In this document: positions 1 through 11,960 of the stretch, piece after piece | Layout of the letters: each line of letters begins with the position of its first letter | How positions within the stretch are numbered: position 1 is the stretch's first letter | DNA from: Sequoia sempervirens | Taxonomy: Eukaryota > Streptophyta > Pinopsida > Cupressales > Cupressaceae | Assembly: GCA_007258455.2 (NCBI GenBank) | Contig: VDFB02270651.1 | Location: 487,525,074 to 487,589,073, forward strand | Direction: 5' to 3' | Length of the DNA: 64,000 nucleotides | Notes under the pieces: model-generated | Databases searched by the model: none | Seen by the model: the letters and a program-made list of their open reading frames with translations, nothing else | What the model was told of the DNA's origin: nothing | Translations under genes and position numbers: made by a program

Positions 1-1689
1 ATAACACCCAGTATTTTCCAACCTCCAATTTTAGAAAACAATATTAATGTAAATAAGACCTTTTGTTATTTATCTAAAAAATATATTTATCATAAACCTA
101 TGATCACACATTGTTGTGATTAATCATTTTCTTCAAACATGTTTTATTTAATTATTTAGAAGGTTTTTAAATATACCTTTATATTAATAAATATTTATTC
201 AAAACCATAAATGTTAATAATTTAAATTTTAGCACTAAAATTTTACTTGTAGATAAAAAATAATTTCACCCATCAAATCTTCCATTCTATATTTTAACAT
301 AATTCTAGGTTATAAAAAAATCTTATTGAAAGGAAAATGAGAGAACATTTTTTTAAAGATCCAAAGTATAGACTAGTTAATATAAAAATAGTTAAAGCTA
401 CCCTATGATCTATGAGCTTACATATTAAATTGGGCATAGGAAGCATGCTTTTTGAAATGATAACTATGGATTAGGGTTATTTAGCTCTAGGTACATAGCT
501 TGATTGTATTAAGCTACAAAATACCAGGTGCCAATAATCTAAAACATAGTTTTGTATTAGATGTACATACTTTGCTAGAAATTGAACTAAATTCTATTTG
601 AATCTTGGGTGAAATTATAATGTGAACAATTAAGTAGTGTAAAATAGATCTTTGTTTGCGTAATCAATTTGTACTATGTGATTGACCCATTTAGTTATGT
701 GATCCAAAAATTGGGTTGCTTTTCCTTCTAACATTTTATCCTATAATTATGAATTCAAGGTGTTTAAATGACCTTTAAGGAGATTGTTAAGTGAGGTTTA
801 TGTTATCCTCGGTTAAACCCATTGATAATTTGATTAAAAATGACTTGTGAACAAAGATTCAAGATTGAAAGAAACCATGTAATAGTCATATATGTCATTA
901 ATTAATTAGATGTTAATTTTGTAGTGAATTCTCAACTATGCTCCTTGAATGATGATACAAGTAATAAGTGAGAGCTAGACTAATCTTCCGTTTTTAATAG
1001 ATGTGTAAAAATGAATTAGCATTCTACTTTATACAAAACCATGTAATACAATCTAAAATATTCAATACTTCAACTTGGTAGGGAAAAATGACAAACCTCT
1101 TTCAATTTGAATAACATGGGTCAATTCACACTACATAATGAAACTAGGTTGAAGATTAGGTAAAACGAGGATGCTTTTAAAGAGTGTGACCTAGGTAATT
1201 CAGGTACATGAGAAGAGAGAAGAGGAGTATAGAAATGTTGCTATTTGTTATTCTTGGAGAGACAGTGCATTTCAATATCTTGGAATGCACTATGATATAT
1301 TTCTATCAACTAAACTTATTCAAATGTAAAGAGGACGACAAATATCAAGGATGCCTGTGATATGTTTGACAAAACGTACCAACAAAATTTAGTGTTGTCA
1401 AATGTTAGATGGAGTTTACAGTCAATGTGGTGAATAACTGGAAATAAAAATTGATGTCATTTATTAAATTCTATAACTTTAGATAAAAGTTTAATAATGT
1501 TTTGACTGACATTTTGTAAGCTATATGATGTGTTCTTTGAAGATCATTCATCTGGAATTTGTGATGAGTAGGTGGAGACTGTGGTAGGAAGACACCAAGT
1601 GACTTGTTAGTCATGCATAATATGGGCATTCCCAAGCTTGAAAAGACATCAAAGCCATCAAAGTGAGGTGATCACTTACATGTTTTTAT
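1..1689. other. AT-rich stretch without a recognisable gene
   Basis: No open frame of useful length, no retroelement motif and no clear repeat unit can be seen on either strand. The base composition is that of decayed intergenic plant DNA. Confidence 0.6.
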
Positions 1690-1772
1690 AGGTTGGATTC
1701 TCAAGTCCTGCAGAAATGGCGAAGGGAGAGTACTCACTTTCTAATTCATCAGCTCCAGCTAAATCCAGGCAA

Positions 1773-2787
1773 CTATGAACAACATTTACACAGCAATTCA
1801 TGTCTGTATCGACACCATATATAGACTTTGAAAGATGTAAAAGCTCGACCAGTTGGCGAGCAGCTATTCATAAAAACAGAAATGGTAGTAAAACTACAGC
1901 TAGCTTCATTGCAATCTTGCTTGACAATTTTTGCTACGTCTTTATTTGGAACAGCAGCCATGTTGTCTGATCTTCGATCTAAAATATCACAATTACCGTG
2001 GAGCTGGATTCTCACCATAGAATTATTGGAGAAAACTCAACTTTAACAATACTGTAATTTAACTTATTTGAAGACGAGCTGAGGACTTGTTCTGATCCTT
2101 TCAAATTTTGTATGTCACAGTTGATTTTTGATTGCATAAACTTATTACAAACACTGTTTTTTTCTGAAGAGTTGTCATTATCAATCCTACAGACATTATT
2201 CTTTCTCTGTGCAGTTAATAATTGAAATGTACTTCGACCTGCAAAACTGCCATAAGAGAAAGCGGCAAAATTCAAAAATTGAAAACTAACGGTGTTACGT
2301 TCCGTCATCTTTACAGGAGAAGACATAAGCGATGTCTGATCATGTTATGTATGTTTCCATGCAAGTTGTTATGCATGTTTTTATGCATTTTTTAATGTAC
2401 ATAGGTGTGTTTTGTCTAGCAGTTAGCCGGCTCCTTTTTTTTTTTATGCAGGAAAAATATTTTTAAAAAAATTTGAGAATTTTTTATGAATGGTGAAAAT
2501 TCAAAAACTAGTAAAATAATCTATGTATCTGCATGTACGCAAAACGAGGCACTCAGATCTGTACGGAACTACGTGCCTTTAAAAAAAAATTCCTTTTGTT
2601 GCAACTGCTCAGATTTGAGCAAAACAACAGGTGATCTAAGGGTTTTTGGGCACTGCAAATGCGATGGCGATGTTTGTTTTGCTTCAAGATGCACCAAAAA
2701 AAGACTCAAGGTCAGATCCCTTGAGGAACCCCGAATGTGCTCTACAATCGAATTTCTCCAAAAATTTGAGAAGGGGCTGCAAATCAA
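1773..2787 (-). pseudogene. Broken coding or leader remnant downstream of a copia-type primer site
   Basis: Read on the minus strand, this follows directly after the tRNA-primer-like site at 2789-2800, where the leader and gag of a Ty1/copia element would lie. Short minus frames run 2787-2569, 2326-2012 and 2018-1773. The last two overlap by a few bases in different frames, as one coding sequence split by a frameshift would. Base composition is less AT-skewed than the flanks. No gag, zinc-knuckle or protease motif is recognisable, so assignment to a retroelement rests on position only. It could instead be untranslated leader. Confidence 0.35.
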
Positions 2788-2788
2788 G

Positions 2789-2800
2789 GCTCTAATACCA
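2789..2800 (-). other. Primer binding site (initiator-Met tRNA type) of a minus-strand copia-like element
   Basis: On the minus strand the bases read TGGTATTAGAGC. This differs at one position from TGGTATCAGAGC, the standard plant copia site complementary to the 3' end of initiator tRNA-Met. It is immediately preceded on that strand by an LTR end in ...AACA, as expected. Confidence 0.75.
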
Positions 2801-3085
2801 TGTTAGAAACCAAGATTAGACATGCAAACCAAAAAAGTCTTCCACAGAAGAGAAAATTAGAAAAAGCAAGAGCTTTGCAAAAAGATGTTTAAATAATATT
2901 ATTCAGGAATTCAATAAATTACATGAGATGATTTGCTTTATAAAAGCAATGTATGCATAACCCTAATCTTATCTTGAGTAACAAGATAGCTCAACAAGAT
3001 AAGAATGACAACTATTAACATAGGAATTAAAATATTGCCTAAGTAAATTTATGCAAGTGCAATAATTAATTAATTACACCAATAG
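2801..3085 (-). repeat. LTR (5' LTR side) of the minus-strand copia-like element
   Basis: The segment begins TGTTAGAAACC on the plus strand, abutting the primer site, so its minus-strand end is the CA terminus of an LTR. The far edge is uncertain; I place it near a terminal CA before the gypsy relic that starts about 3102. No second LTR copy was found in the window, so the element is truncated or its 3' half is unrecognisable. Confidence 0.5.
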
Positions 3086-3101
3086 ACAATGGGATAGAGG
3101 T

Positions 3102-3411
3102 TAGGCTAATGAATTTGTCGAGCTTGGAAGAAAAAAGATATGCTACTTTGCGTCAGTTCTCTAAACACTAGGATGTTTTCAAGCGTTAGTTTGACAAAAG
3201 AGCCAAATTCAAAGCCTTATAATATCTGATATCATGATTTTATGGGATAAAGATAGAGAAAAGAAAGAAGATCACTAAGAATTCGACAAACTCTGGTTAG
3301 GCCCTTACCAAATTATTGAGATCCTTGGAGAGAATGTCTTTCAGTTGAAAACCTTGACATGGGAACCTATTCCATTTCCCATCAATGGGTAGTTCTTGAA
3401 GTATTATTTTG
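3102..3411 (+). pseudogene. Ty3/gypsy polyprotein relic: C-terminal end of integrase
   Basis: The translated plus strand shows the tail typical of plant gypsy integrases: an ELEEKRYATL-like helix, then DVFKR-FDKRAKFKAL, then after one frame change LWDKDREKKEDH, EFDKLWLGPYQIIEI, LGENVFQLKTL and finally PFPING-FLKYYF. The order and spacing match the chromodomain-less C-terminal domain that binds DNA during integration. At least four in-frame stops and one frameshift are present, so it is non-functional. Several stops are TAG where Gln is expected. The catalytic core, RT and gag are absent, which leaves about 310 bp of a once full-length element. The 3' LTR, if any survives, would start shortly after 3411. 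Confidence 0.85.
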
Positions 3412-4050
3412 GCCCGTGAGGGGTTGATTCCCTCTCCCCTTGTAAATTAGTAGTTTAGGTGTTATTATTTCTTTTCCCTTTTTTTTTGTTCTACTTTGTT
3501 TTCCCATACTTTTTCGTCACTTCATGCTTTTTTGTCTATTTCCTTTTAACTTGCTATTCTCATTTTTTTTTCACTGTGAGTGACTCCCTCTTTGGTTGAT
3601 TAGATAATTCAATGATCATCAAGGGCGTACATAGGGAGGCTATAACAAATAATTTGGTTTAAGTATTCTCAAGATATTTTGGCCCCCTCCCGTTTTGAAA
3701 TTTGTGTTTTCTAGTTATCTCAATGTCAATGCAAATATTTCTATAAGGCAGAAACATTTAAAATGGTTATGGAGATCATGACTGAATCCAACATTTAGCA
3801 TAAAATAACATTAAAATATCTTAGGTTTTTTTGTTCAAATGAGGGTGTACTTTTTTCTTGAGTGAAAATCTTGTGTCATGATGCTATCACGAGGTCCGCC
3901 ATGGTTTCCAACCAGTTGCCCAAATTATTTTTTCTGGGACTCTAAGCAATTTGTAAAATGTACAAAAAAGTATTGAAAGAAAAGACACAAAATAAAAGGA
4001 ACATGCAAAAGAAATAAAAGAAAATGTTATCACAAAGGCTCGGTTGAATA

Positions 4051-4171
4051 TGGGTAATCTAGTATCTCTACCTAGGCTATAGATGTCTAGCTAGTAGTAT
4101 AGCTATGCTTGGGGAAATCTAGTGGTATCTTCATCAAGGCTATAGACATCTAGTTGGTAGTGAAGCAATGC
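4051..4171. repeat. Two-copy direct tandem repeat of about 60 bp
   Basis: Two adjacent units share the order TAATCTAGTAT/AAATCTAGTGGTAT, then AGGCTATAGA-GTCTAG (or CATCTAG), then TGGTAGT-like ends. They are diverged by roughly a fifth. Nothing coding is visible. Confidence 0.6.
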
Positions 4172-4559
4172 CTAGGATATCATTGCACGATAGTAGCATG
4201 ACCCACTTCACATATCTCAAGCCAAGGTACAGTCATCTGGAAAATAGTCACATCTCAGAGTAGGGTAAAGAATCAATTGCACACACTAGGATTCAAATTT
4301 TCTTCAATAGATCCATGTTCAAGATTTTAATTCACTCCCACCCATATTAATTGATTGTACTAAGTTGAAATGGTCATAAACCAGAGATTATAGGGTGATT
4401 GAGTGCGTTTATATCCTGAAAATGGGTAAACCATTTTCCCAGCTGATTCGCCATTTCTTATGCCTTGCCTAACCATCCCATTTTCTTCTTGATAAAAATG
4501 GGTCCCCCTCTTTGTCTTGGTGTTTTCCTTTCCTTTGTTTCTCTTTTTTCGGTTCCCAT

Positions 4560-6120
4560 TTTTGTGGTTTTGTTCTTGCTCCAAGGGTTGTTTTTTCCCC
4601 TCAAGTGTCTTGTTTTTTTTTTTGTTTCGAGATCAAGTTTCAAGTTGGAACCTAAACCTTGCTCCTTTGGAAGGTTCATTTTCTAGTTCATATTCCGATA
4701 TCGATCTCCATTGTTTTCCTTTTTTTTAATTCATTTTTTTATTTCAGAATTAGGTTTCAAGTTGAAACTTGAACCTTTCCCCTTAGGAAGGTTCATGTTC
4801 CTAGTTCAATCTTGACTTCAATTCTTTTTTTCTTGTCTTTTGGTTTTTGTTTCAAAATCAGGTTGTAGGTTGGAACCTAAACCTAGCTCCTTTGGAGGGT
4901 TCATGTTCTTGGTTTTGATTTGATCCCAATTTTCTCCTTGCCTTGGAGGATTACATTGGTTTTATTTCCAGGTCCAATCTCGATGCCGAAGTTTCACCTA
5001 CCCACATTAATGTCAAGTCAACTCACACGTGTGGAACTCGTATATAATTAGACCACTCTTGTATTTTGGCTCATAATTGCATTGGACTTTCACAAGCTAG
5101 AGCCAAAGTGGAGTGATAGGAAGAGTGATGGTTAAATTTTGGAGGTCTCTAGTCATGTTTAGATTCCATTCCTTCTTGTTTTTAAGGTGCAATTTGTTGT
5201 TTTCTCATTTTTTATGTTTTGTTTCTCTTCATTTATTGTTTGTTTTTTGTTCATCACATTCATTTGTTTGCTAGTTTGGTCATTTTCTTGTGTCATCTGT
5301 TTGGGTTTCCCATTATGGGGTTTTTCACTTTTGCTTGTTTTGTGCCTTTTTTTTTCCTTATTACATTTCACGTGTCAGATTTCTAATCCCTTTTGCACCC
5401 CAGGTCACCTAGGGTTTCCGTATGGTGTTAGTTGGCTATTTAAATTTAGAAAATTTTGAACCCTCATGGCTTTTCAAACCTATGCCAACCTTTATTAAGT
5501 CTAGTTCCTTGGTGCATGCTCACACCCGATCTATGAAATTGATAAAATTGGCTAAGTCTTGACCCTCCTTTTTAAAGGATTCTAATTCCTTGGTTGGTCC
5601 CAAGCTCAATTCTCGAAAGTCTTCTAAACTTTCCAAATTCTAGTCCAAATTCTAGATTCGAACTCGATTACAATTTCTAATCGAATCTTCTTCAATGATC
5701 CATGTGCTTGGTTATGGTTTGACTCCAACTTCCACCCATGTGGCATGATTGGGTTTCATAACATAACTCAAACCTTGCTCTAAGGATGGTTCATGTTCTA
5801 GGACCCATTCCAACTTCAACTTCTTCCCATGTGGTGGGATCGAGTTTTGAAATGGAACTTGAACCTTTCTCAAATATAGGTTGTTATTCCTTGTCCAGTC
5901 CTAATTGTGACTTCCACTAGTTTGGTGAGATTGGGTTTTGGAATAGAACTCTACCTACTCCCAAAAGATTGTTCTCATGCCAAGTTCCAACCTGACCTTG
6001 ACTTTCGATTGGAATTTCTTCAAGATTCACATTCTAATTTCCACCCCAATCATGACTATCGACTGCATATTGAATTATTCCATCATAAGTTCAAATCCTA
6101 GGTTCAACCCCAACCCTGAC
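4560..6120 (+). repeat. Degenerate tandem repeat, period about 90 bp
   Basis: A phrase recurs in the same orientation: a GGTTTCAAGTTGGAACCT-like core, then CTTGCTCC, TTGGAAGGTTCATGTTC, a short TAGTTC-type spacer and a pyrimidine-rich end such as CAACTTCAATTC. Clear cores lie near 4640, 4755, 4865, 5750, 5840 and 5930, with weaker ones between. Units have diverged and spacing varies. The array follows a gypsy integrase relic and may be part of that element's 3' region or LTR, but a second LTR copy was not found. T-rich frames within it are compositional and not taken as genes. Confidence 0.6.
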
Positions 6121-6256
6121 ACCCAAAATAATAGAGATATCTTAAAAATGAGTACTCCTTTTAGTGCATATGATCCTAATGTGGGATGCATATAATGTTT
6201 AATACGTTGCAATATTTATTTCTATCTAATGAATGTTGTTATTGAAGCTTTAATAA

Positions 6257-9200
6257 ATGTTGGATCCAGGAGAAGATATTGGTGCTGAAGAGGTGCAAAA
6301 ATAACAAAAAGATAAGAATTTAAAACCTAAAAAACTCCCACTTACCATGAAGTACAAGTTCAAGGCAGCTCCAGTAGTATCAAAATTTTGATCAAAAGTG
6401 ATGAAAGTGTCTAATATGGTGATTGGCCATATCGACCTCAAGAAAAATTTCAAGGATATTTTCTCATCAAATGCTAGCCTAATGGCTCAAAAGAGTGCTA
6501 ATTTATGACTAGAACATGTGGCTTTGTTTCCATTAGCAATACAGTGCCCTGAGTTCATATTAGTTGTTGCATACACATACAACCCTATTAAAAGGAAATG
6601 CATTGATCCCTAGGGGAATGCCATTATTGATCTAACACCAAAAATGATAAGGTTAGTCTTCAACTTTCTTTCCCATGCCAACCTCAAAACTATGATAGAG
6701 GCTCAGGCATTACAACACTATAAAATAGATGTGGACACCCACAAAAGGTATATAAATAAGAAGTGGTTAAAAATAAAGAAGTCAATAACCAAACTTCCCA
6801 CTAAGCCTAGAAGATCACATTTGTTGTCAAAAGTAGGGGATGTTATTACATTGTTGTCTAGAGAATTCCGAAAAGAGGATTCACAAACTTTGAAACCTGG
6901 ATGTTTTGTTTTATTCAGACTATATTTGAGGGAAAAAAATACTTGAATTGGCGGGAAATGGTATCTGATGCCATTCATAGCCAAATTACTAAGGTAAAGG
7001 ACATTAAGGAATTCTATATAAGTTCCTATATTGTTTATTATGCTGCAAGGATGGGAAATTTCCTAGGTTTGAACATAGTAGGAGTCGTTACAGAAGCACC
7101 TGAAAAAAACAAAGTATGAGAGTATTGTGATCAATTGGAGCTTAAGAAGGTAGAGAAGCACTTTATAAGAGTTAATGATGCCTTATTGTATGTTATCATA
7201 TATCAGTTGATAGGAGATATTGGTTTTAGGTTGACCAAAGAAGCTATGGAATTTGTTGCAGAATGGGGGGATTGGTTCATCTAGTACCCCAAGACTACTT
7301 ACATCAAATTGTTTTGTTTTGAGAGATCTTCCTTCAAATTACCAAGATGTAGTGACAAATGCTTCTAATAGAATTCTCTCATCAAATGACAGAGGTGAAT
7401 GTAAAGTTTGCAAGTAAGCATAAGGCAGGTTGTCTCACGTTCCATCTAGAGTTGGGATTTTACTCTTGTTAAACATCAATAGCAACCAAGTTATCAATGG
7501 AGGAATTTTAGGCTCTAAACTTGAAATTATATGCAGCAATGAAGAATTTTTATCCAAAAGGAAAGATGAATGGTTTGTATGCTTCCTTGTTTCCCCATCA
7601 TGAGCCTCACATTGAGGAATTTTGGGCTAATCTTTAGGATGATTTTGAGGTGAGAAAGAGGGGATATGAAAGATTCTCCACCCCTTAGATGAGAAACTTC
7701 AAGTTCAGGGAGGATATACCCGAAGGGATGTTAGATGATGGAATTATTTGTGACCTTCAACATTATGTTGATCAAATAGAAAAAAAGACTTTGAGCCCCA
7801 TTAATTGGATGTAAATGGAAAAAATTGACATAAATAAGGTCTCACTGGTGGTTTTTGGTAGGAGTCTGAAATAGATGATCTATGTGTAAACTAGCCTCAA
7901 GGAAGAATGGCTCGAAAGAGGAAAGACTCAAAAGATGAACCATCTTCTTCCATTGCACCAAAGGGATATAGAAGGTTGAGAAGGATGACAACACAAGTGG
8001 TAGAAGAGGAAGAAGATATATTTAATGAATTAAATGAAAAGATGCAAGAGGCTACAAAAATATTCATGGCTACATTAGGAGGAGTGATCTCCAAGGCAAT
8101 TATAAATCCCATTGCCATAGTGTATCATAGCGGAGAGACCATAACAAAATAGACTCTTTCCGCCCCTTTGCAGTAAGAGGAGATTGTTGTTGATGATGAG
8201 AAGGACAAAGTGGTGAATATTTTAGATTCTCCCTTTTCATCTGATGCTGAAGATACCCCTCTAGAGGAAGAAGAAAAGGAGGACTTTGGTGATGAAGATA
8301 TGACCCTTGAGGAAGGAAATGAGGTCAACTTGGATCATGTGCTCACTAAGGAGGAGAAAAATTAATTTTTTGATAATACAACCAAGTTGGTAGCTAAGCA
8401 CATGGCTAAACAAGAGAAGACAAGTGAAGAGAAGGATGAGCAAGAAGAATCATTAAGAAAATAACAAGAAGATTCCAAGAAGGAAAAACTTGAGCAGTAG
8501 AAGGCTTCCTTTGCATAGGTAACTAGCTTGATTTAACAACCTCCATAGCATCCCAAACAATCGCCGATAATTATTGAGTAAGTGACAACTCCACCAAGTG
8601 CTCCAAAATGGTTAAAGTTGAATCTAGAGAAGAGACAACAAGTTGAGGCTCAATCAATAAGTTGGGATGAGATGAGGAAGGAGGTGGATAACATGAATCC
8701 AAAAAAGAAGTTAAGGGTTATTCACTCCACCAGATTTGTAGATGATGGGGATTTGGTCATGGAGGTTGCAACCCCAATGGTTGATAAGGATGATAGAGAA
8801 TTACAGGCCTTAGATTACCAAGTAAGCACAATCAACTTGGGAAATAAAACTTGGATCCAACAAATGAAACTCATTGATATTGTTACAGCTTCAGTGAAGT
8901 CAAGAATGGTGAAGGACAAACAAGAAAAAGATGAGTTGAAGACTCGAGTGGGACAAATGAAGAAATTTTTGAAGGATCTTACCTCACCGGCTTCAAAGTA
9001 GCCATTGTCATCTGAGGTACCTATATTGATGAGCCATAAAGAGGTCAATGAGCTTAATTATATGAAAAGAAAGGCTCAACTATTTGATAATTAGTTTAAT
9101 TCTCTCAAGATAGAGATAGAAGAACTACTCATTGAAAGATACAAGTATTATGATGATGCATATATGCTTTCCACATGCATAGAGTATGCTCAAAAGATGT

Positions 9201-9770
9201 GGCAAGAAGAAGATACGTATAGAGAATACTTGAGGAAACTAAAGATTATAAACAAGCTACCCAAGGGAATAGTAATTAAGTTTAGGATCTTAGGAGATGA
9301 TGATCCAAGGTATATTGAGAAGTCCACTAATATAATCATTTTTAGATTAGAGATTCTCATAGAACATAGAATTAATTTATTTAAATATCAACAAGATTTG
9401 TGCAACCACATGGGGGTATTTGAGGGGATTGTCTCATTTTTCACCACCAAGGTCCAACCCTTGATCTAAGAGTGAAATATGTGCAAGAGATAAAAGATGA
9501 ATAGAATAAGTGGTTGGAGATGTTAATGAAGGAAGGAGATGATTCTGAAGAGACTCTTTTAGATAAATTAATGACATTCATATTTGATACTTGGTGGGCT
9601 CCAAAAGATATCATCCAATTGTGTGAGCTCATAAGTATGGCTAACAAATATTTTGAAAGATCATTGTTCCAAGTGGAGTGGGTAGATGGGCCAGATGGTG
9701 AAATTTCAGGACAAATATTCAACAATTTTGATGAGTATCTAAAGAAGAATAGAACTAACAAATCAAAATA
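6257..9770 (+). pseudogene. Large decayed coding region, unrecognised protein with acidic hinge and coiled coil
   Basis: From the ATG at 6257 a protein-like reading can be followed for about 3.5 kb in one frame with at least three frame changes (near 6910, 7900 and 9475) and many stops. The N-terminal third reads as a folded domain (segments such as LEHVALFPLAIQCPEFILVV, RRSHLLSKVGDVITLLSREF and KYLNWREMVSDAIHSQITKV). The middle is strongly acidic (8030-8450, runs of Glu and Asp). The C-terminal third is charged, helical and coiled-coil-like (8600-9460), closing with TWWAPKDIIQLCELISMANK near 9590. Stops often fall where Gln would suit (TAG for CAG). I recognise no RT, integrase, transposase or host family. 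It could be an accessory protein of a non-autonomous mobile element or an old host gene. The poly-A run at 10289 is relevant to that choice. Confidence 0.6.
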
Positions 9771-10300
9771 ACGAATATTGTACTTTGAAAGGGGAATAAA
9801 GTTAATAAAATTCATCCTCTAGTGGTTTCCCTATTTTATAGGATGTTTACAATAGTGAACTGGAGTGCTTCTATAGTGAATTTGGGAAAAAGAGTTACTT
9901 TCTCCGACGATTAGTCTTGTGCAGCTGTTAGCTCTAGTTTAGATCAATCATGCTGATTTTTCCTTGTTTTTCATACTTGGTGCCCTCATTTTTGGGTTGC
10001 ATGTTAGTTTTTTAGGGAAACTTTCTTTGTAATTAGTCTACATATTTGATGTTTTTCCTCATTGTAAAGGTCGGAAAATTGAAGTTTGATTTGCATCCTA
10101 TGAATTTCAATCTCTTAAGTTATTTTATGTTTTTTAGTAGTTGTAGCTTCAGTTTCTAGATAGTGATTTTGAAGTCTCGGTTTCCTTTGTACACCAATGA
10201 AGATTGCTAGAGTTGTACTTGTTTCTTATTTATTTTCATCAATAATAGAAGAAACTAGACTTGAGACTATCTTTGAATCATCACTGGCAAAAAAAAAAAA
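9771..10300 (+). other. 3' untranslated-like segment ending in a 12-A run
   Basis: The 520 bases after the last stop of the broken coding region have no coding signal. They include an AATAAT-type signal near 10244 and close with twelve consecutive A at 10289-10300. This arrangement looks like the 3' end of a reverse-transcribed mRNA or a non-LTR element, but no flanking target duplication was found, so the retrocopy interpretation is tentative. Confidence 0.35.
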
Positions 10301-11410
10301 TTTGTTTCTGTTGATCTATAATTTCTTTCGAGAACATTAAAATTAAAAATGAAATGAATGAAAGGGAAAGGATAAATATGATGATTTTTGAATGTCTTTT
10401 GAATATTGCACTATGATGAAAATGATTATGTATGTGTTATGAATTATTTCATTCATTAGTTATGTTTAAAGAAATAATGTTCCCTTAATGGATTATATGT
10501 TTGGAATTTTAGAATGATTATCTATTTGCATGTTTATTTTCACAAACTTTGAATAATTTTTTGCTATTTCTTTTTTAAAAAGTATAGTATAGTTAGTTTA
10601 TTTTTAGAATCAACATATCTAGTTTTTTTATCTTAAAACTAGCAGTCCCCTTTGAAAGATACAGTGACATTGAACACTTTATGAAGTAGCACCGTTGTGA
10701 ACCAACCACCAAAACCTTAGAGGGTAGTTAGTTTTAAAAATTAGTTACTCTTTTTAGGAGAAGCTATGTATTTATACCACACTTGCATGTTGGTGTGCCG
10801 ATTTTGCAATCAACAAGACCTTTCACAATTCACCAACTTTGAGGTGAGAATAGTTTTATTCTAGCATACTAGGATGGGACACCATTTTTTCTGCCTCATA
10901 GTGGACAACATATGATGCTCTTCACTCAGTGAGGCATTAGATAAGTATGTAAATATTTATACAACTTTTTTTATTTTTCTTTTTGTTTTTATCTTTTGGA
11001 GTCTTTTTGTGTTGCCTAACTCTATATCCCAATGGATGGATGAAGGAACCTATACTTTGGTATTCTTCTCCCTTCATTCATTTCAAATGATGATAAAAGG
11101 ATGACCCCTAGTTAGAGCCAATTGCTATCCCTAAATTCAGTTTCACTCAATTTATGGGATAAGCCCTACGAAAATTATCCATTTCGTAGCATACATTCTC
11201 TAAGAATGAAAAATGAGGAAAATCCTAATTTCCCTAGTGTGTGGTCCAAATCCTTAAAAATTCATTTCGAGCATTTCCTCTTTTCACCTTTTGAAAATTT
11301 TCAAAAGGTTAAAAATTGCAAAACAAATATTTTTAGAGTTAGTCATTTTTTTGCATATGTAGGAGCATTGAAATTCAGCACCCTTGCATATTTTAGCACT
11401 TAAATTTTTT
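10301..11410. other. AT-rich stretch without a recognisable gene
   Basis: There are only short, compositionally biased frames (one at 11122-11403 has no recognisable motif). No repeat unit or retroelement landmark was seen before the tandem array that begins at 11411. Confidence 0.5.
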
Positions 11411-11960
11411 ATCTCTTTCATTTCATGTCAAGAAAATTTTGAGACATTACATATCTTACATGTGGCATCGGGAAAATTCTAAGACACTTCATATCTTTCA
11501 TACAGTGTCAAGAAAATTTTGATACATTGCATATCTTTCATGCAATGTCGAAAAAATTCTAAGACACTATATATCCTTCATGTAACTAGTGTTGAGAAAA
11601 TTCTGGGATACTACATATCTTTCATGTAGTGTTGGGAAAGTTTTGAGACAACATATCTTTCATGCAGTGTCAGGAAAATTCTAAGACATTGCATATCTTA
11701 CATGTGTTGGGAAAATTGTGAGACACTACATATCTTTTATGTAGTGTCAAAAAAAAATTCAGACACTACATATATTTCATGTAATGTCGAGAAAATTCTA
11801 AGACACTGCATATCTTACATGTAGTGTCGAGAAATTTTTGAGACACTACAAATATTACATGCAATGTCTAGAAAATTCTAAGACATTTCATATCATTCAT
11901 GGAGTGTCAAGAAAATTTTGAGACATTGCATATCTTTGATACAATGTCAAGAATTTTTCC
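11411..11960. repeat. Tandem array of 13 hairpin-forming 40-bp units
   Basis: After a partial unit at 11411-11441, thirteen units follow from 11442 with a period close to 40 bp. A typical unit is GACACTACAT, loop ATCTTTC, ATGTAGTGTC, then a linker ending AAAATTCTA or AAAATTTTG. The two arms are exact reverse complements, so each unit can fold into a 10-bp stem with a 7-nt loop. Linker endings tend to alternate (CTA, TTG, CTA and so on), pointing to an 80-bp higher-order unit. Changes in one arm are often matched in the other: the third unit pairs ACATTGCAT with ATGCAATGT. No coding frame runs through it. Confidence 0.9.

Noticed and set aside
4465..4729. Phe-rich small frames
   Set aside because: They arise from T-rich sequence and have no recognisable motif.
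5187..5459. Hydrophobic plus-strand frame of 90 codons
   Set aside because: Composed of Phe, Leu and Cys from a T-rich stretch; no homologue or start context supports it.
11411..11960. CRISPR array
   Set aside because: Units are contiguous with no unique spacers, and the DNA is of a plant nuclear type.
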